Source: Mucilaginibacter pankratovii (GTDB lineage: Bacteria; Bacteroidota; Bacteroidia; Sphingobacteriales; Sphingobacteriaceae). Taken from it: a stretch of DNA of 64,000 bases. Below are positions 26,077 through 34,968 of this stretch, one piece after another. Below the pieces are notes generated by a model. It saw nothing but the letters and a program-made list of their open reading frames with translations. It had not been told where the DNA came from and ran no database searches. How positions within the stretch are numbered: the stretch's first letter is position 1; each line of letters begins with the position of its first letter. The stretch is from positions 644,947-708,946 of the forward strand of contig NZ_JACWMY010000002.1 of NCBI RefSeq assembly GCF_014773265.1, in the 5' to 3' direction. A program made the position numbers and the translations under genes.

Positions 26077-27900
26077 TTAATCACCTGTTCCGGCGCTATT
26101 ATCGGTAAGTTTCTTTAAAAAAGCTACGATGTCTTTTTCTTCTTTAGGCGTAAGGTTTAACTTATCAAACGGGAGTGTAAGGTTTGGAAGATCGGCACCT
26201 GCGCTAAGGCCGCCGCCTTTGTTATAAAAATCTACCACCTGCTCCAACGTAGTGAAAACGCCATTATGCATATACGGCCCGGTGAACGCAATATTACGAA
26301 CCGTAGGTGTACGAAATGCGTAGAGATACAGAGGCAGCTTTCGTAGTTCGTATTTGCCTTTGTCAGAATCTATACCGGGTTTGCCCAACTTTGAGGGCAC
26401 GCCTATTACTTCTGTTTCGATGTTCCGGAAATCGGGCGGAACCGTACCGTTAAACAACGGCGCAAAATGGCAGGTAGCACATTTGGCCTTACCCATAAAC
26501 AGGTTAAATCCGCTCACTTCAGTTGCTGTAAGCTGCGTACGGTCTCCACGCATAAACTTATCGAAGGGTGCATTAAGGCTATTAAGCGAGCGAATGTAGC
26601 TGCCTAAAGCATTACGCAGGTTGTATTCGTTTACAGCGCTTTTGGCTTTTGGGTAAGCTTTGTTAAACATGGCAACGTAATCCTTTTTTTTACCCAACCG
26701 ATTCACCGCATCGGGCAATGAGCCGTGCATTTCGTCTTTATTATTGATCACGTCGGTAGCCTGATCTTCCAGGTAGGCAACGCGGTTATCATAAAAAAGG
26801 GCCGGCTGCAAACCTGCGTTTAAAAGGGTTGGCGTGTTGCGCCTGATCTGTTTCTTGCCGTCGATAGATTCACTTTTTACAAGGCCATCTGTAAATGCTT
26901 TAGCCGGCTGATGGCAACTGCCGCAAGTACGGGTACCTGTGCCCGATAGTATCGGGTCGAAAAATAAACGCTTGCCCAAAGCTATTTTAGCAGGGCTGCT
27001 ATGGTCGTCATAACTGGCTGTGTAGTAATCGGCATTGAAAACATTTTGATCGAAAAGCGTTTTTGCATTGGCATTTAATCCACGTATTTCAGGAAACTTA
27101 TTAATACCCAAGGCGGATGATGTTTTAAGCAATGTTACCGACAATGGATTGCCATAGTTAAGTATAAAAGCCATCCTATCGAAACCATTGAAATCACGGT
27201 GATTAATCAGGTACCGGCTACTTCTGCTGATCAGCGAATTTAGTTCGCCATACAGCGATGGATCTTTTTCCTCCACGGCGGTTTTATAGAAAGTTAACAC
27301 CTGGTTTAAAGTACTCAAAGATGCCGCCGCCTCTTCCATGGAATTTTGCGCAATGGGCGCATCGAAGCCGGTTATACCTTGTGTTATAATGCGGAACACC
27401 TCCATCCGCATGGCATCAAAAATTTGGGCATCGGCCAGTTCCTGGTTTTCTGTTAATTGCTTAAGCCGTTTAAAACTCGGGATGGTGATATCAAGCTGCT
27501 TTAGCAATTCGGTTTTATTAGCAGCATTGTAAGCCGGGAACAAAAGCGGCTCGATAACCTGGAATCCTTCGGGGAGATCTATCCTGTGCTGGTCGTTATC
27601 GTCCATCGCGGGGATAGGCGCGCCATTGATGCTTTTTGCAGTTACCGGCGTATAATACTCAACTAAAAACTCCGCCTTTTTATAATCAAGCCGTGCCTGT
27701 TTAAAAGCCTTTTGTAACTTATCTGCACTAACACCTTCCTGTACCAGGTTCCTTAAAGTTTTCAGGGAAGTATCAGCCTGTGCTATTTGCTGTAACTGCA
27801 AGGCTTTTACCTGGTCTGCATTACTTTGTGAGTTCTGCTGCCTGCAGGCTATCCATACGCTAACGCATAAAAGGCAGCCAATAATTAATAGTTTCTTCAT
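26077..27900 (-). CDS. Imelysin-like/di-haem cytochrome c peroxidase fusion lipoprotein
   Basis: A 607-residue protein starting at ATG 27898-27900. MKKLLIIGCLLCVSVWIAC ends in a lipobox Cys. About residues 25-270 are helical and resemble imelysin (M75/ICMP): the string GFQVIEPLLFP matches the GxHxxE motif with Gln in place of His. A di-haem peroxidase (CCP/MauG) follows, with haem motif CGSCH near residue 326 and CATCH near 473, and GPYMHNGVF near the end supplying a Met/His ligand region. It should act in the periplasm on peroxide or as an oxidase. It lies downstream of the PhoX-like gene on the same strand, 67 bases away. Confidence 0.88.
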   Translation of the reverse strand: MKKLLIIGCLLCVSVWIACRQQNSQSNADQVKALQLQQIAQADTSLKTLRNLVQEGVSADKLQKAFKQARLDYKKAEFLVEYYTPVTAKSINGAPIPAMDDNDQHRIDLPEGFQVIEPLLFPAYNAANKTELLKQLDITIPSFKRLKQLTENQELADAQIFDAMRMEVFRIITQGITGFDAPIAQNSMEEAAASLSTLNQVLTFYKTAVEEKDPSLYGELNSLISRSSRYLINHRDFNGFDRMAFILNYGNPLSVTLLKTSSALGINKFPEIRGLNANAKTLFDQNVFNADYYTASYDDHSSPAKIALGKRLFFDPILSGTGTRTCGSCHQPAKAFTDGLVKSESIDGKKQIRRNTPTLLNAGLQPALFYDNRVAYLEDQATDVINNKDEMHGSLPDAVNRLGKKKDYVAMFNKAYPKAKSAVNEYNLRNALGSYIRSLNSLNAPFDKFMRGDRTQLTATEVSGFNLFMGKAKCATCHFAPLFNGTVPPDFRNIETEVIGVPSKLGKPGIDSDKGKYELRKLPLYLYAFRTPTVRNIAFTGPYMHNGVFTTLEQVVDFYNKGGGLSAGADLPNLTLPFDKLNLTPKEEKDIVAFLKKLTDNSAGTGD

Positions 27901-27967
27901 TAGAACATCGAAAACAAAAAAATCCCCCGGATGCATATCCGGGGGACCTGGTATAACTTAAATGATA

Positions 27968-29422
27968 TTATCTTGGCAAGCCTTTTAACACAAGAATCTG
28001 GCTGGCCTGGCTCTCATTAGGGCGTTTAGTGCCGCCATCTTTATTTTTAAATGCGTCACCAACCCAGGTGTGCGGCTGTACAGATAAGGTGAAGGTATCT
28101 GCAATACCAACTACATCAGATATATCAACCAACGCGCCGTATTCCCAGTTACCCTTTGCAGCAGTAGCGCCAAATTTAGGATCGGTACGGCGATGGTCAA
28201 GTTCCAACACAACTTTTACCTCTTTAGTAGCAATGTTGTACTGGTAAATGTAAGCATCGTGTGTTTCTGCACCGTAGGTGTTAGAGTCTTCCTGAATGTA
28301 AACGTAGTTTTTAGTTACGCAGATATTATCCGGATTTTGGAAGTCTTTAGCCGGGCCGCTATCGTTGTCGCCATCAAGTATACACTGCAGTTTACCTTTA
28401 AGCATATCATTAGCATCCATTACAAGCTTGTAAGTACGGCCAAATACTGTACGTACTTTAGCAGCGTTAACACCTGTTGGCGCCTGGCCGGTTACGTTAA
28501 AGTAGATCTCCCTGTTGTTTTCGGCGCTACCTTTACGATAGTCGATATCCTCTACCCTGCCAAATTTAATGGCCTTTAGCGGGTCAACTAATGCCTGTGT
28601 TTGTACACCGGTAATGGTTTTGTGGTTCTCTACCTTCACAAATTCAACATCATAAGTGGTACCGGCCGTCATTTCGGTTTCAATCTGGTTGTTATCAGTA
28701 CGTTTAAGCATATACTGGGTACCGTTATTCAGGTCGCCAACAGTGTTTGATACATAAAGCACCAACTGGCCGCCAGATGCATCATCAGCATCCTCACCAA
28801 TTAAAACAACAGTTTTGCCAGTGTAAGCTTCTTTTGTTAAAGGAACCGCATTTTCCGCGCTCCAATGGCCAAAGCCCTGGGTAAGGGTATTTGTTTGCAT
28901 CCCGGCAGTTAAGGGGTTTAGGGCATGCGTTTGCGCTTCAACATTACTTTCGCCCGCGCTTAAGTAAAGCGGACCAAAGCCGTTAACTTCTTGTGTAGCC
29001 ATTGTTGCCGAGCATAAACGCGCCTGGCCACCATCTGAATTTAGCGAATATTCGCCTTTTACAGGCTTAAAATTTTTATCGAAAGTGATACGGGATACCG
29101 ACCAGTTATCTTCGTTATTTACCATCATTATAAAACCGCCGTCTGCAGTTTTAATGGTTCCGGCACCATCGGCTGAGCCACCAAACACGTACGCTGGTGA
29201 TTGTTCAAACGCATCTTCGCTGCTAAACAGGGAAAATACTTCCATGCTCTCGAAGCCGCTCTTTTTTAATACCAGCGCCGGAGTTTTAGAATAGTTTTGC
29301 AACGTAATAGGCGGAGTTACTTCCTCCTTTTTATCTTTACTGCAACCACTGATAAAACCGGCTGTGATTACCGCTGATGAAGTAAGCGTAATGCCGATTG
29401 CTTTAAGGTAAAAGTTTTTCAT
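27968..29422 (-). CDS. PhoX-like (DUF839) lipoprotein
   Basis: A 484-residue protein starting at ATG 29420-29422 (MKNFYLKAIGITLTSSAVIT), with a lipobox ending at GFISGC. The rest is predicted beta-rich. Strings such as GQARLCSATMATQE, DNICVTKNYVYIQEDSN and AKGNWEYGALVDISDVVG fit a PhoX/DUF839-type beta-propeller, whose characterised members are calcium-dependent alkaline phosphatases. The match is by general pattern only and I did not see a full set of metal ligands, so enzymatic activity is uncertain. It probably forms an operon with the peroxidase fusion. Confidence 0.65.
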   Translation of the reverse strand: MKNFYLKAIGITLTSSAVITAGFISGCSKDKKEEVTPPITLQNYSKTPALVLKKSGFESMEVFSLFSSEDAFEQSPAYVFGGSADGAGTIKTADGGFIMMVNNEDNWSVSRITFDKNFKPVKGEYSLNSDGGQARLCSATMATQEVNGFGPLYLSAGESNVEAQTHALNPLTAGMQTNTLTQGFGHWSAENAVPLTKEAYTGKTVVLIGEDADDASGGQLVLYVSNTVGDLNNGTQYMLKRTDNNQIETEMTAGTTYDVEFVKVENHKTITGVQTQALVDPLKAIKFGRVEDIDYRKGSAENNREIYFNVTGQAPTGVNAAKVRTVFGRTYKLVMDANDMLKGKLQCILDGDNDSGPAKDFQNPDNICVTKNYVYIQEDSNTYGAETHDAYIYQYNIATKEVKVVLELDHRRTDPKFGATAAKGNWEYGALVDISDVVGIADTFTLSVQPHTWVGDAFKNKDGGTKRPNESQASQILVLKGLPR

Positions 29423-29652
29423 GTTTGTATAATTATTATCATACAAACTTACCCCGCCAGTGTAATCACCGAATAAGTACACCTTTAACCTTGTGTTAAG
29501 GGGGTATTTAGAACCATTCTACGGTAAACTTAAAAACACACAAGAGTGTAAACTAAGCGTTAATAATTCATTGCGTACGATACTACTGTGTTTTGCACCG
29601 CACAGGAAGGACGCCGGTAACATCAAATCAGCAACAACTATGAATAGGGAAA

Positions 29653-30087
29653 TTAACGTGCTGAACATTTGGGGCACAAGCCCGATGCATACAAGGTAAA
29701 GCCGCTTGCCTGGAAACCTGCCGGCAGGTTAATTGAGGGCAAACTCAGTTCGTTCAAACAAAATACGCCTTTGCAGGCGGTGCAATTGAAATGCAGGTGT
29801 TCGTCGTGATGGTGGTGCTCATGGCAGCCGGATGAGCAAACAGCATAGTTAGCGGTACCATTCAAATCGAAAACTTTATGGATAATACCCTTCTCTTCAA
29901 ACACATTCAGGATGCGGTAAAGGGTAACCCGGTCTATATCATGCATTACGCTCTCCAGATCGGGTTGCGAAGTGGCTGTATTTTTGGCGTACATCATAGA
30001 TAACACCCGCAGGCGCGCACCGGTCTTCTTCAGCTGGTGTTTCTCCAGCAGATCCTCAAACTGATAGGTGTTTTTTACCTGTGCCAT
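29653..30087 (-). CDS. Fur-family metalloregulator, possibly Zur
   Basis: A 144-residue regulator. The N-terminal winged helix includes KKTGARLRVLSMMYAKN and DRVTLYRILNVFEEKGIIHK. The C-terminal part has HEHHHHDEHLHFNCTACKG, a His-rich metal site, with Cys pairs FNCTAC and a final GLCPKC forming the structural zinc site. It starts one base after the MerC stop codon. Pairing with MerC suggests zinc or another divalent metal. Confidence 0.9.
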   Translation of the reverse strand: MAQVKNTYQFEDLLEKHQLKKTGARLRVLSMMYAKNTATSQPDLESVMHDIDRVTLYRILNVFEEKGIIHKVFDLNGTANYAVCSSGCHEHHHHDEHLHFNCTACKGVFCLNELSLPSINLPAGFQASGFTLYASGLCPKCSAR

Positions 30088-30088
30088 G

Positions 30089-30508
30089 TTATTGATGCTT
30101 ATGTGTTACATGCAGAAAACTATCGCCCGATGTGCAGGTACCTGCGTATTTATAATTTACAAAATGCGCTATGGCGATAGTGATACCACCAGCAGGTACA
30201 ATAATAGCCTCCAACCAGCCTTTTGTAAAGATATGGCCTAAAATAATAGTAGCAAAACCGATGATCAATAATGCTAAAGGCAAAACCCGGTGATGAGAAT
30301 TTAAAAATGACCCGGCTATTGATATCACGCCAACAATTAAAGCAACCCCGATCATAGTCCACTCTACCCATGAATTAGCCAAAAAACCCAAACCTACCAA
30401 CGGCAGGCTGGTGAAAAACACAGGCACAGCCGCGCAATGGATAGCGCAAAGTGTAGAAGCTGTCATGCCTATATTATCCAGTTTAGCGGCTATTTTTAAC
30501 GATCTCAT
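30089..30508 (-). CDS. MerC-domain membrane protein
   Basis: A 139-residue protein with four membrane helices. The first helix carries the metal-binding motif TLCAIHCAAVP, and the C-terminus is Cys/His-containing (GTCTSGDSFLHVTHKHQ). MerC proteins move metal ions across the inner membrane; with a Fur/Zur partner, zinc is more likely than mercury (inference). No mercuric reductase is nearby. It is the first gene of the two-gene operon. Confidence 0.9.
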   Translation of the reverse strand: MRSLKIAAKLDNIGMTASTLCAIHCAAVPVFFTSLPLVGLGFLANSWVEWTMIGVALIVGVISIAGSFLNSHHRVLPLALLIIGFATIILGHIFTKGWLEAIIVPAGGITIAIAHFVNYKYAGTCTSGDSFLHVTHKHQ

Positions 30509-30525
30509 GCTGCAAAGATAATACT

Positions 30526-30544
30526 AATGCAACATGATTGCATT
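30526..30544. promoter_or_regulatory. Palindromic operator candidate, Fur/Zur-like
   Basis: A perfect 7-5-7 palindrome, aatgcaa-catga-ttgcatt, lies 18 bases upstream of the MerC start codon. Its position and A/T-rich dyad fit a Fur-family operator for autoregulation by the encoded Fur protein. Confidence 0.6.
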
Positions 30545-30701
30545 TACCAATTGTAAAATTTTGTTGTTGGCTTTTCTTAACAAATACCAAATCGCTTACA
30601 TATTTGCTGTTTTTGTTTAAGAAATTTCCCGGCAGCATATCTCTCAATAAACATGATAAGCCGTATGTTTAACTTTTATTTTACACGCAATCCATTTTGC
30701 C

Positions 30702-32090
30702 ATGAAATTCAAGCATTTTGCCCTTACATTATTAACCGCCGTTATCTTTATCCTGCCGGCATCAGCACAACAGCGTTCGCTAACCGAACTGCAGCAAAAC
30801 TTTGTCGACCTAAAATTTGGCATGTTTATTCACTACAACATGCCCACCTATAACGAGGCCGACTGGCCCGACCCGGACGCTTCCCCCGCTCTGTTCAATC
30901 CAAAAAAACTAAACCCAACACAATGGGCCAAAGCGGCAAAATCTGCCAACATGACCTACGGATGCTTAACCACCAAGCACCATAGCGGTTTCTGCATCTG
31001 GGATACCAAAACCACCGATTATAATGTAATGAACAGCCCGCTGAAACGCGATGTGGTACGCGAATTTGTGGATGCTTTCCGCGCCAATGGCTTAAAGGTG
31101 ATGCTTTATTACTCGATATTAGATACCCACCACCGCCTGCGCCCCAACAGCATCACCCCAAAACATTTTGAGATGGTGAAGGCGCAGATAACCGAACTGC
31201 TTACCAATTATGGCAAGGTGGAAGCGCTGATCATAGACGGCTGGGATGCGCCATGGAGCAGGATCTCTTACGATGATATCAACTTTGAGGATATCTACCA
31301 CCTGGTAAAATCATTACAACCCGATTGCGTTATTATGGACCTTAACGGCGCCAAATACCCCGCCGAAGGTTTGTATTATACCGATATTAAAACCTACGAA
31401 ATGGGTGCCGGGCAACGCATATCAAAAGAAACCAACCGGATGCCGGCATTGGCTTGCCTGCCCATCAACAGCGCCTGGTTTTGGAAGACCGATTTCCCTA
31501 CAACACCTGTAAAAGACCCGGCCAAACTGGTGAACGAGGATATTATTCCACTAAACAAGGTAGATTGCAATTTCATCCTTAACGTTGCGCCAAACCGCGA
31601 TGGTTTGGTAGATGATAACGCCCTGGCGGCGCTTAAACAAATTGGCGATCTATGGAAAAATGACGGCCCGGCGCCAAAGCTGGCACCAACCGGCGAGCCC
31701 ATCATCTCCTCTAACCTGGCCAAACACAAGGTTTCTAACTCCAGCTGGAGCGATGACATGAACATTATGGATTTCGCTAACGACGATGATTTCTCAAGCA
31801 GCTGGACATCCAACTCAAAGGTAGAGAAACCCTGGTACGAGATAGACTTTGGCCACGATACCGATTTTAACACCGTTACCATTACCGAGCAAAAACCCAA
31901 TATCAGCAATTACCGTTTAGAGTACATGCAAAACGGCGTTTGGAAACCTATTTTAACTACCGAAAACACCAACCGGGTAAAAGTGAACCGCTTTGCCAAA
32001 GTTTATGGCAACAAGGTAAGGATTTGGATAGAGAAGGCGGACCACCAGGTATCTATAGCGGAATTTGGGGTTTATAACGAGCGCCGATAA
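30702..32090 (+). CDS. Secreted GH29 alpha-L-fucosidase
   Basis: A 462-residue protein with signal peptide MKFKHFALTLLTAVIFILPA. The GH29 (beta/alpha)8 domain shows DLKFGMFIHYNMPTYNEADW, LTTKHHSGFCIWDTKTTDY, and the nucleophile strand ALIIDGWDAP. FILNVAPNRDGLVDD is also typical. The last 130 residues (WSDDMNIMDFANDDDFSSSW onward) form a discoidin-like beta-sandwich for glycan binding. It releases alpha-L-fucose from glycans. It is divergently placed from the MerC-Fur operon. Confidence 0.92.
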   Translation: MKFKHFALTLLTAVIFILPASAQQRSLTELQQNFVDLKFGMFIHYNMPTYNEADWPDPDASPALFNPKKLNPTQWAKAAKSANMTYGCLTTKHHSGFCIWDTKTTDYNVMNSPLKRDVVREFVDAFRANGLKVMLYYSILDTHHRLRPNSITPKHFEMVKAQITELLTNYGKVEALIIDGWDAPWSRISYDDINFEDIYHLVKSLQPDCVIMDLNGAKYPAEGLYYTDIKTYEMGAGQRISKETNRMPALACLPINSAWFWKTDFPTTPVKDPAKLVNEDIIPLNKVDCNFILNVAPNRDGLVDDNALAALKQIGDLWKNDGPAPKLAPTGEPIISSNLAKHKVSNSSWSDDMNIMDFANDDDFSSSWTSNSKVEKPWYEIDFGHDTDFNTVTITEQKPNISNYRLEYMQNGVWKPILTTENTNRVKVNRFAKVYGNKVRIWIEKADHQVSIAEFGVYNERR

Positions 32091-32125
32091 ACACGATTCA
32101 GCATTTTAAGATTCACACGATTTGC

Positions 32126-32160
32126 CAGCCCTGCTTTTACATAGCAGGGCTGTTTTTTTT
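32126..32160 (+). terminator. Terminator of the fucosidase gene
   Basis: The hairpin cagccctgc-ttttacata-gcagggctg is followed by eight T residues, 36 bases after the stop codon. Confidence 0.9.
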
Positions 32161-32244
32161 GTAAATTATAAGTACTAAAAGGGCCATTTAAAACTTTATG
32201 ATTGCTACTGTGTTTATTAACTTATAATTTCAAATTTTACCAAA

Positions 32245-33561
32245 TTGAACCTTATAAGCCGATGCCCCGTTCTTAAAACCTTACTGGTAGCGTTCACGCT
32301 GCTTTTTGGCACGCTGTCGTCAAAAGCGTACTCTATACTGGCGCATGAGGCCATTATTGATGCGTCGTGGAAATCATCGCTGCTGCCGCTTATCAAACAA
32401 AAATACCCCAACCTTACCGGCCCGGAGATAAAACTGGCCCACTCCTATGCTTATGGCGGTGCCATGGTGGCCGATATGGGTTACATGCCATTCGGCAACG
32501 GCTTTTTTACCGATCTGCTGCACTATGTACGCAGCGGCGATTTTGTGGAAGCACTGATAAGGGATGCTCAAAATGCCAACGAATACTCTTTCGCGCTGGG
32601 CGCTTTATCGCATTACATGGCCGACCAGTACGGCCACTCGCTGGCAACTAACCGCAATATCCCCCTCATTTATCCCAAGCTGCAAAAAAAATTCGGTGAT
32701 GTAGTTACTTATGCCGACGACCATAAATCGCACAGCCGCATGGAGTTTTCGTACGATGTATTGCAAACCGGCCGGGGCACTTACACTTCAGAAGGCTATC
32801 ATGATTTTATCGGGTTTAATATCTCCGTACCGGTATTGGAAAGGGCTTTTTATGAAACCTATGGACAGGAACTTGGCAGCATCTTCTCCAACATCAATGG
32901 CAGCATCAACACGCTTCGCTGGGGCATCCGCAATTTGTTCCCGGTGCTTACTAAATCGGCGTTTAAGGCCAATAAGGATACTATCCTGAAAATGACACCG
33001 GGGATGACAGCCAAAAAATTCCAGTACAAAATGAGCAAAAAATCATTCCAGCTGGAATATGGCAAACAGCGGCAGGAGTCTAAGTTCTTCTCAAAGATGA
33101 TCGTTTTTCTGATTAAGATAATGCCGAAAATTGGCCCGCTAAAAACGTTGAAATATGTTTCGCCTGGAAAGGCCGGGGAGCGGTTGTTTGCCAATAGTTT
33201 TGATACCATCACAACCAAATATGAAATTGCCTTAAAACAAATTGGCACCGGTGGTTTTAAGCTGCCCGATATAGATTTTGATACCGGCAAACCCACCGTG
33301 CTTGGCGAATACCCCCTTGCCGATGACACTTATGATAAACTTCTGATAAAGCTACGGGAGAAGAATTATAAAACCGTAACGCCGCAGTTACAGCGCAATA
33401 TTGTTGATTACTATAAAGATGCTGATACATCCCAAACTGCCATGAAGCAGCGCAAAGAATGGAAGAAGGCTATCATATCGCTCAAACAAATAAAAATGCT
33501 TAAACCTACAGGGCAGGACACCCTTAAGCTATTGGATAATCCGCTGGGATCCACCCAATAA
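32245..33561 (+). CDS. Secreted zinc-dependent phospholipase C-like protein
   Basis: A 438-residue protein starting at TTG 32245; there is no in-frame ATG near the opening, and the signal peptide (MNLISRCPVLKTLLVAFTLL) follows directly. The zinc-PLC-type pattern is visible as ILAHEAIIDASW and LSHYMADQYGHSLATN (H-x3-D-x3-H). About residues 55-200 should be the catalytic helices; the rest is unclassified. It could hydrolyse phospholipids or be a related metal-binding protein. Monocistronic by spacing. Confidence 0.78.
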   Translation: MNLISRCPVLKTLLVAFTLLFGTLSSKAYSILAHEAIIDASWKSSLLPLIKQKYPNLTGPEIKLAHSYAYGGAMVADMGYMPFGNGFFTDLLHYVRSGDFVEALIRDAQNANEYSFALGALSHYMADQYGHSLATNRNIPLIYPKLQKKFGDVVTYADDHKSHSRMEFSYDVLQTGRGTYTSEGYHDFIGFNISVPVLERAFYETYGQELGSIFSNINGSINTLRWGIRNLFPVLTKSAFKANKDTILKMTPGMTAKKFQYKMSKKSFQLEYGKQRQESKFFSKMIVFLIKIMPKIGPLKTLKYVSPGKAGERLFANSFDTITTKYEIALKQIGTGGFKLPDIDFDTGKPTVLGEYPLADDTYDKLLIKLREKNYKTVTPQLQRNIVDYYKDADTSQTAMKQRKEWKKAIISLKQIKMLKPTGQDTLKLLDNPLGSTQ

Positions 33562-33586
33562 AAAAACCCTTGCGCCTAAGCGCAAG
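33558..33586 (-). terminator. Terminator of the 243-residue lipoprotein gene
   Basis: The perfect hairpin cttgcgc-ctaa-gcgcaag is followed on the minus strand by a run of seven T residues. It may also end rightward transcription of the phospholipase gene. Confidence 0.75.
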
Positions 33587-33628
33587 AGCTTCCCGGTTTA
33601 ATTCACGCCCCCGGTGAAAAAAACGATC

Positions 33629-34360
33629 TTACAAAGTGCGTTTACCTTTTAACGTCACCTTTTTATTGTTACCATCAGTAAATTCCCCGGCAAGCGCGTC
33701 GCCTGCTATAGTGGCAATAGTTATACCTTCACGTACCAGGTTATCACCGGATATGGTGCCATTGGCATCATTATCAACTTCGGTACTACCATTTTTACGC
33801 GCTAAGGCACCCCACAAAGCCAGTTTACGGGATAAGATAATGTTGAATGTACCGCTTTCGGGCTTGGTGGTTTCGTAAGTTCCTTCAAACGCTTCTATCA
33901 GCGCTGTTGAAGTTTCTTTGGCCAGTACAAAGGTAATACCCGTGTGGCCCGGCACAGTTGCCGATACTACCACCGGGTTTTGCCCGCCCGAGCCTACCGA
34001 AAACTTGATGGTAACCGGCTGCCCGTTTAAGGTGCCGGTAAAGTCTGATACATAAGTTGGTGTTTGGCCGCTTTGGGCTATTACGGTTGCCGTTAATGTG
34101 CTAATAACACCATCTATTACCAGTGTTGCTGTGAGGGTGGTGCCCGCGTTGTTTACATCAAACTTAATAGTACCGGTAGAGCCGATAAGCACGCCCTTAT
34201 ATACCCCTTTAAAGCTGGCATCGTTTGCCACTTTGGCTTCGGGTGTGGTGGTACAGGTAGTACAGGTATAATCAGGATCTTTGTTAGAGCCGGATTTTCC
34301 ACACCCCGTATATAGGAACAAGGTGGCTGCGGCAACAAACAGCATGGCTAATTTTTTCAT
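33629..34360 (-). CDS. Hypothetical lipoprotein
   Basis: A 243-residue protein with lipoprotein signal MKKLAMLFVAAATLFLYTGC. After it, a Cys/Thr stretch (DYTCTTCTTTPEA) leads into a Gly/Thr-rich beta region, probably a beta-sandwich or beta-barrel-like fold. No family was recognised. It follows the outer-membrane beta-barrel gene by 24 bases and the two may be cotranscribed and act at the outer membrane. Confidence 0.7.
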   Translation of the reverse strand: MKKLAMLFVAAATLFLYTGCGKSGSNKDPDYTCTTCTTTPEAKVANDASFKGVYKGVLIGSTGTIKFDVNNAGTTLTATLVIDGVISTLTATVIAQSGQTPTYVSDFTGTLNGQPVTIKFSVGSGGQNPVVVSATVPGHTGITFVLAKETSTALIEAFEGTYETTKPESGTFNIILSRKLALWGALARKNGSTEVDNDANGTISGDNLVREGITIATIAGDALAGEFTDGNNKKVTLKGKRTL

Positions 34361-34384
34361 GGTAGTTGTTTTTTTGTATGATGT

Positions 34385-34921
34385 TTATTTTTTACCGCCC
34401 CCTAAGAAGAAACCGATCTTAAAAGCAAGGTAACCGCCTTTATCCGGCAGGATATTGTAATCGGCAGCTAAGCGAAAATGCCCGGCCTCGATACCAACGG
34501 TTGGAAAGAAACCAAATTTGGTTGCGCTTGGAACCGTTACGGTAGTAGAGCCGGAGCCCACATCAATTGATGCCCGGGTAAAGAAGCCTGCACCGGCACC
34601 AATAAACGGCCTGATACCGCCATCTGCCAGGTAATATTCGGCGGTACCGCTGTATGATGCCAATACCGACACCTTCGTATCGTCACCGCTGGTTTGGTAA
34701 GCTAAAGCCGCACCTTCTAAACGCAAGCCCAGTGCCAGGTCATCACTTACCCGGTAATGTGGCTGAATGGTAAAGGTAACGCCGCCTTTTGTGCCTGCGC
34801 TTTGTGCTGGTATGGCATAGCCGAAGCCAATATCCACTTTAAATGATTTGTACGCTTCCGACTGGCTTTTGGCTGTTAATGCAAAGGCAAGGAACATGGA
34901 GAAGAGTAGTAATTTTTTCAT
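34385..34921 (-). CDS. Outer-membrane beta-barrel protein
   Basis: A 178-residue protein with signal peptide MKKLLLFSMFLAFALTAKSQ. Alternating hydrophobic strands (VDIGFGYAIPAQ, LALGLRLEGAALAY, FGFFPTVGIEAGHFRLAADY) and the end LAFKIGFFLGGGKK fit an eight-stranded OMP_b-brl-type barrel. There is no enzymatic motif. It lies between two other secreted-protein genes on the same strand. Confidence 0.8.
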   Translation of the reverse strand: MKKLLLFSMFLAFALTAKSQSEAYKSFKVDIGFGYAIPAQSAGTKGGVTFTIQPHYRVSDDLALGLRLEGAALAYQTSGDDTKVSVLASYSGTAEYYLADGGIRPFIGAGAGFFTRASIDVGSGSTTVTVPSATKFGFFPTVGIEAGHFRLAADYNILPDKGGYLAFKIGFFLGGGKK

Positions 34922-34968
34922 GATTTGTTTGAGATTTAGTGAATGGTTTTATTAATTGTGATACTGAA

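Noticed and set aside
26046..26082. AT-rich inverted repeat attaacaatt...aattgttaat at the peroxidase stop codon
   Set aside because: Imperfect, very AT-rich and overlapping the stop codon; could be chance, so not listed as a feature.
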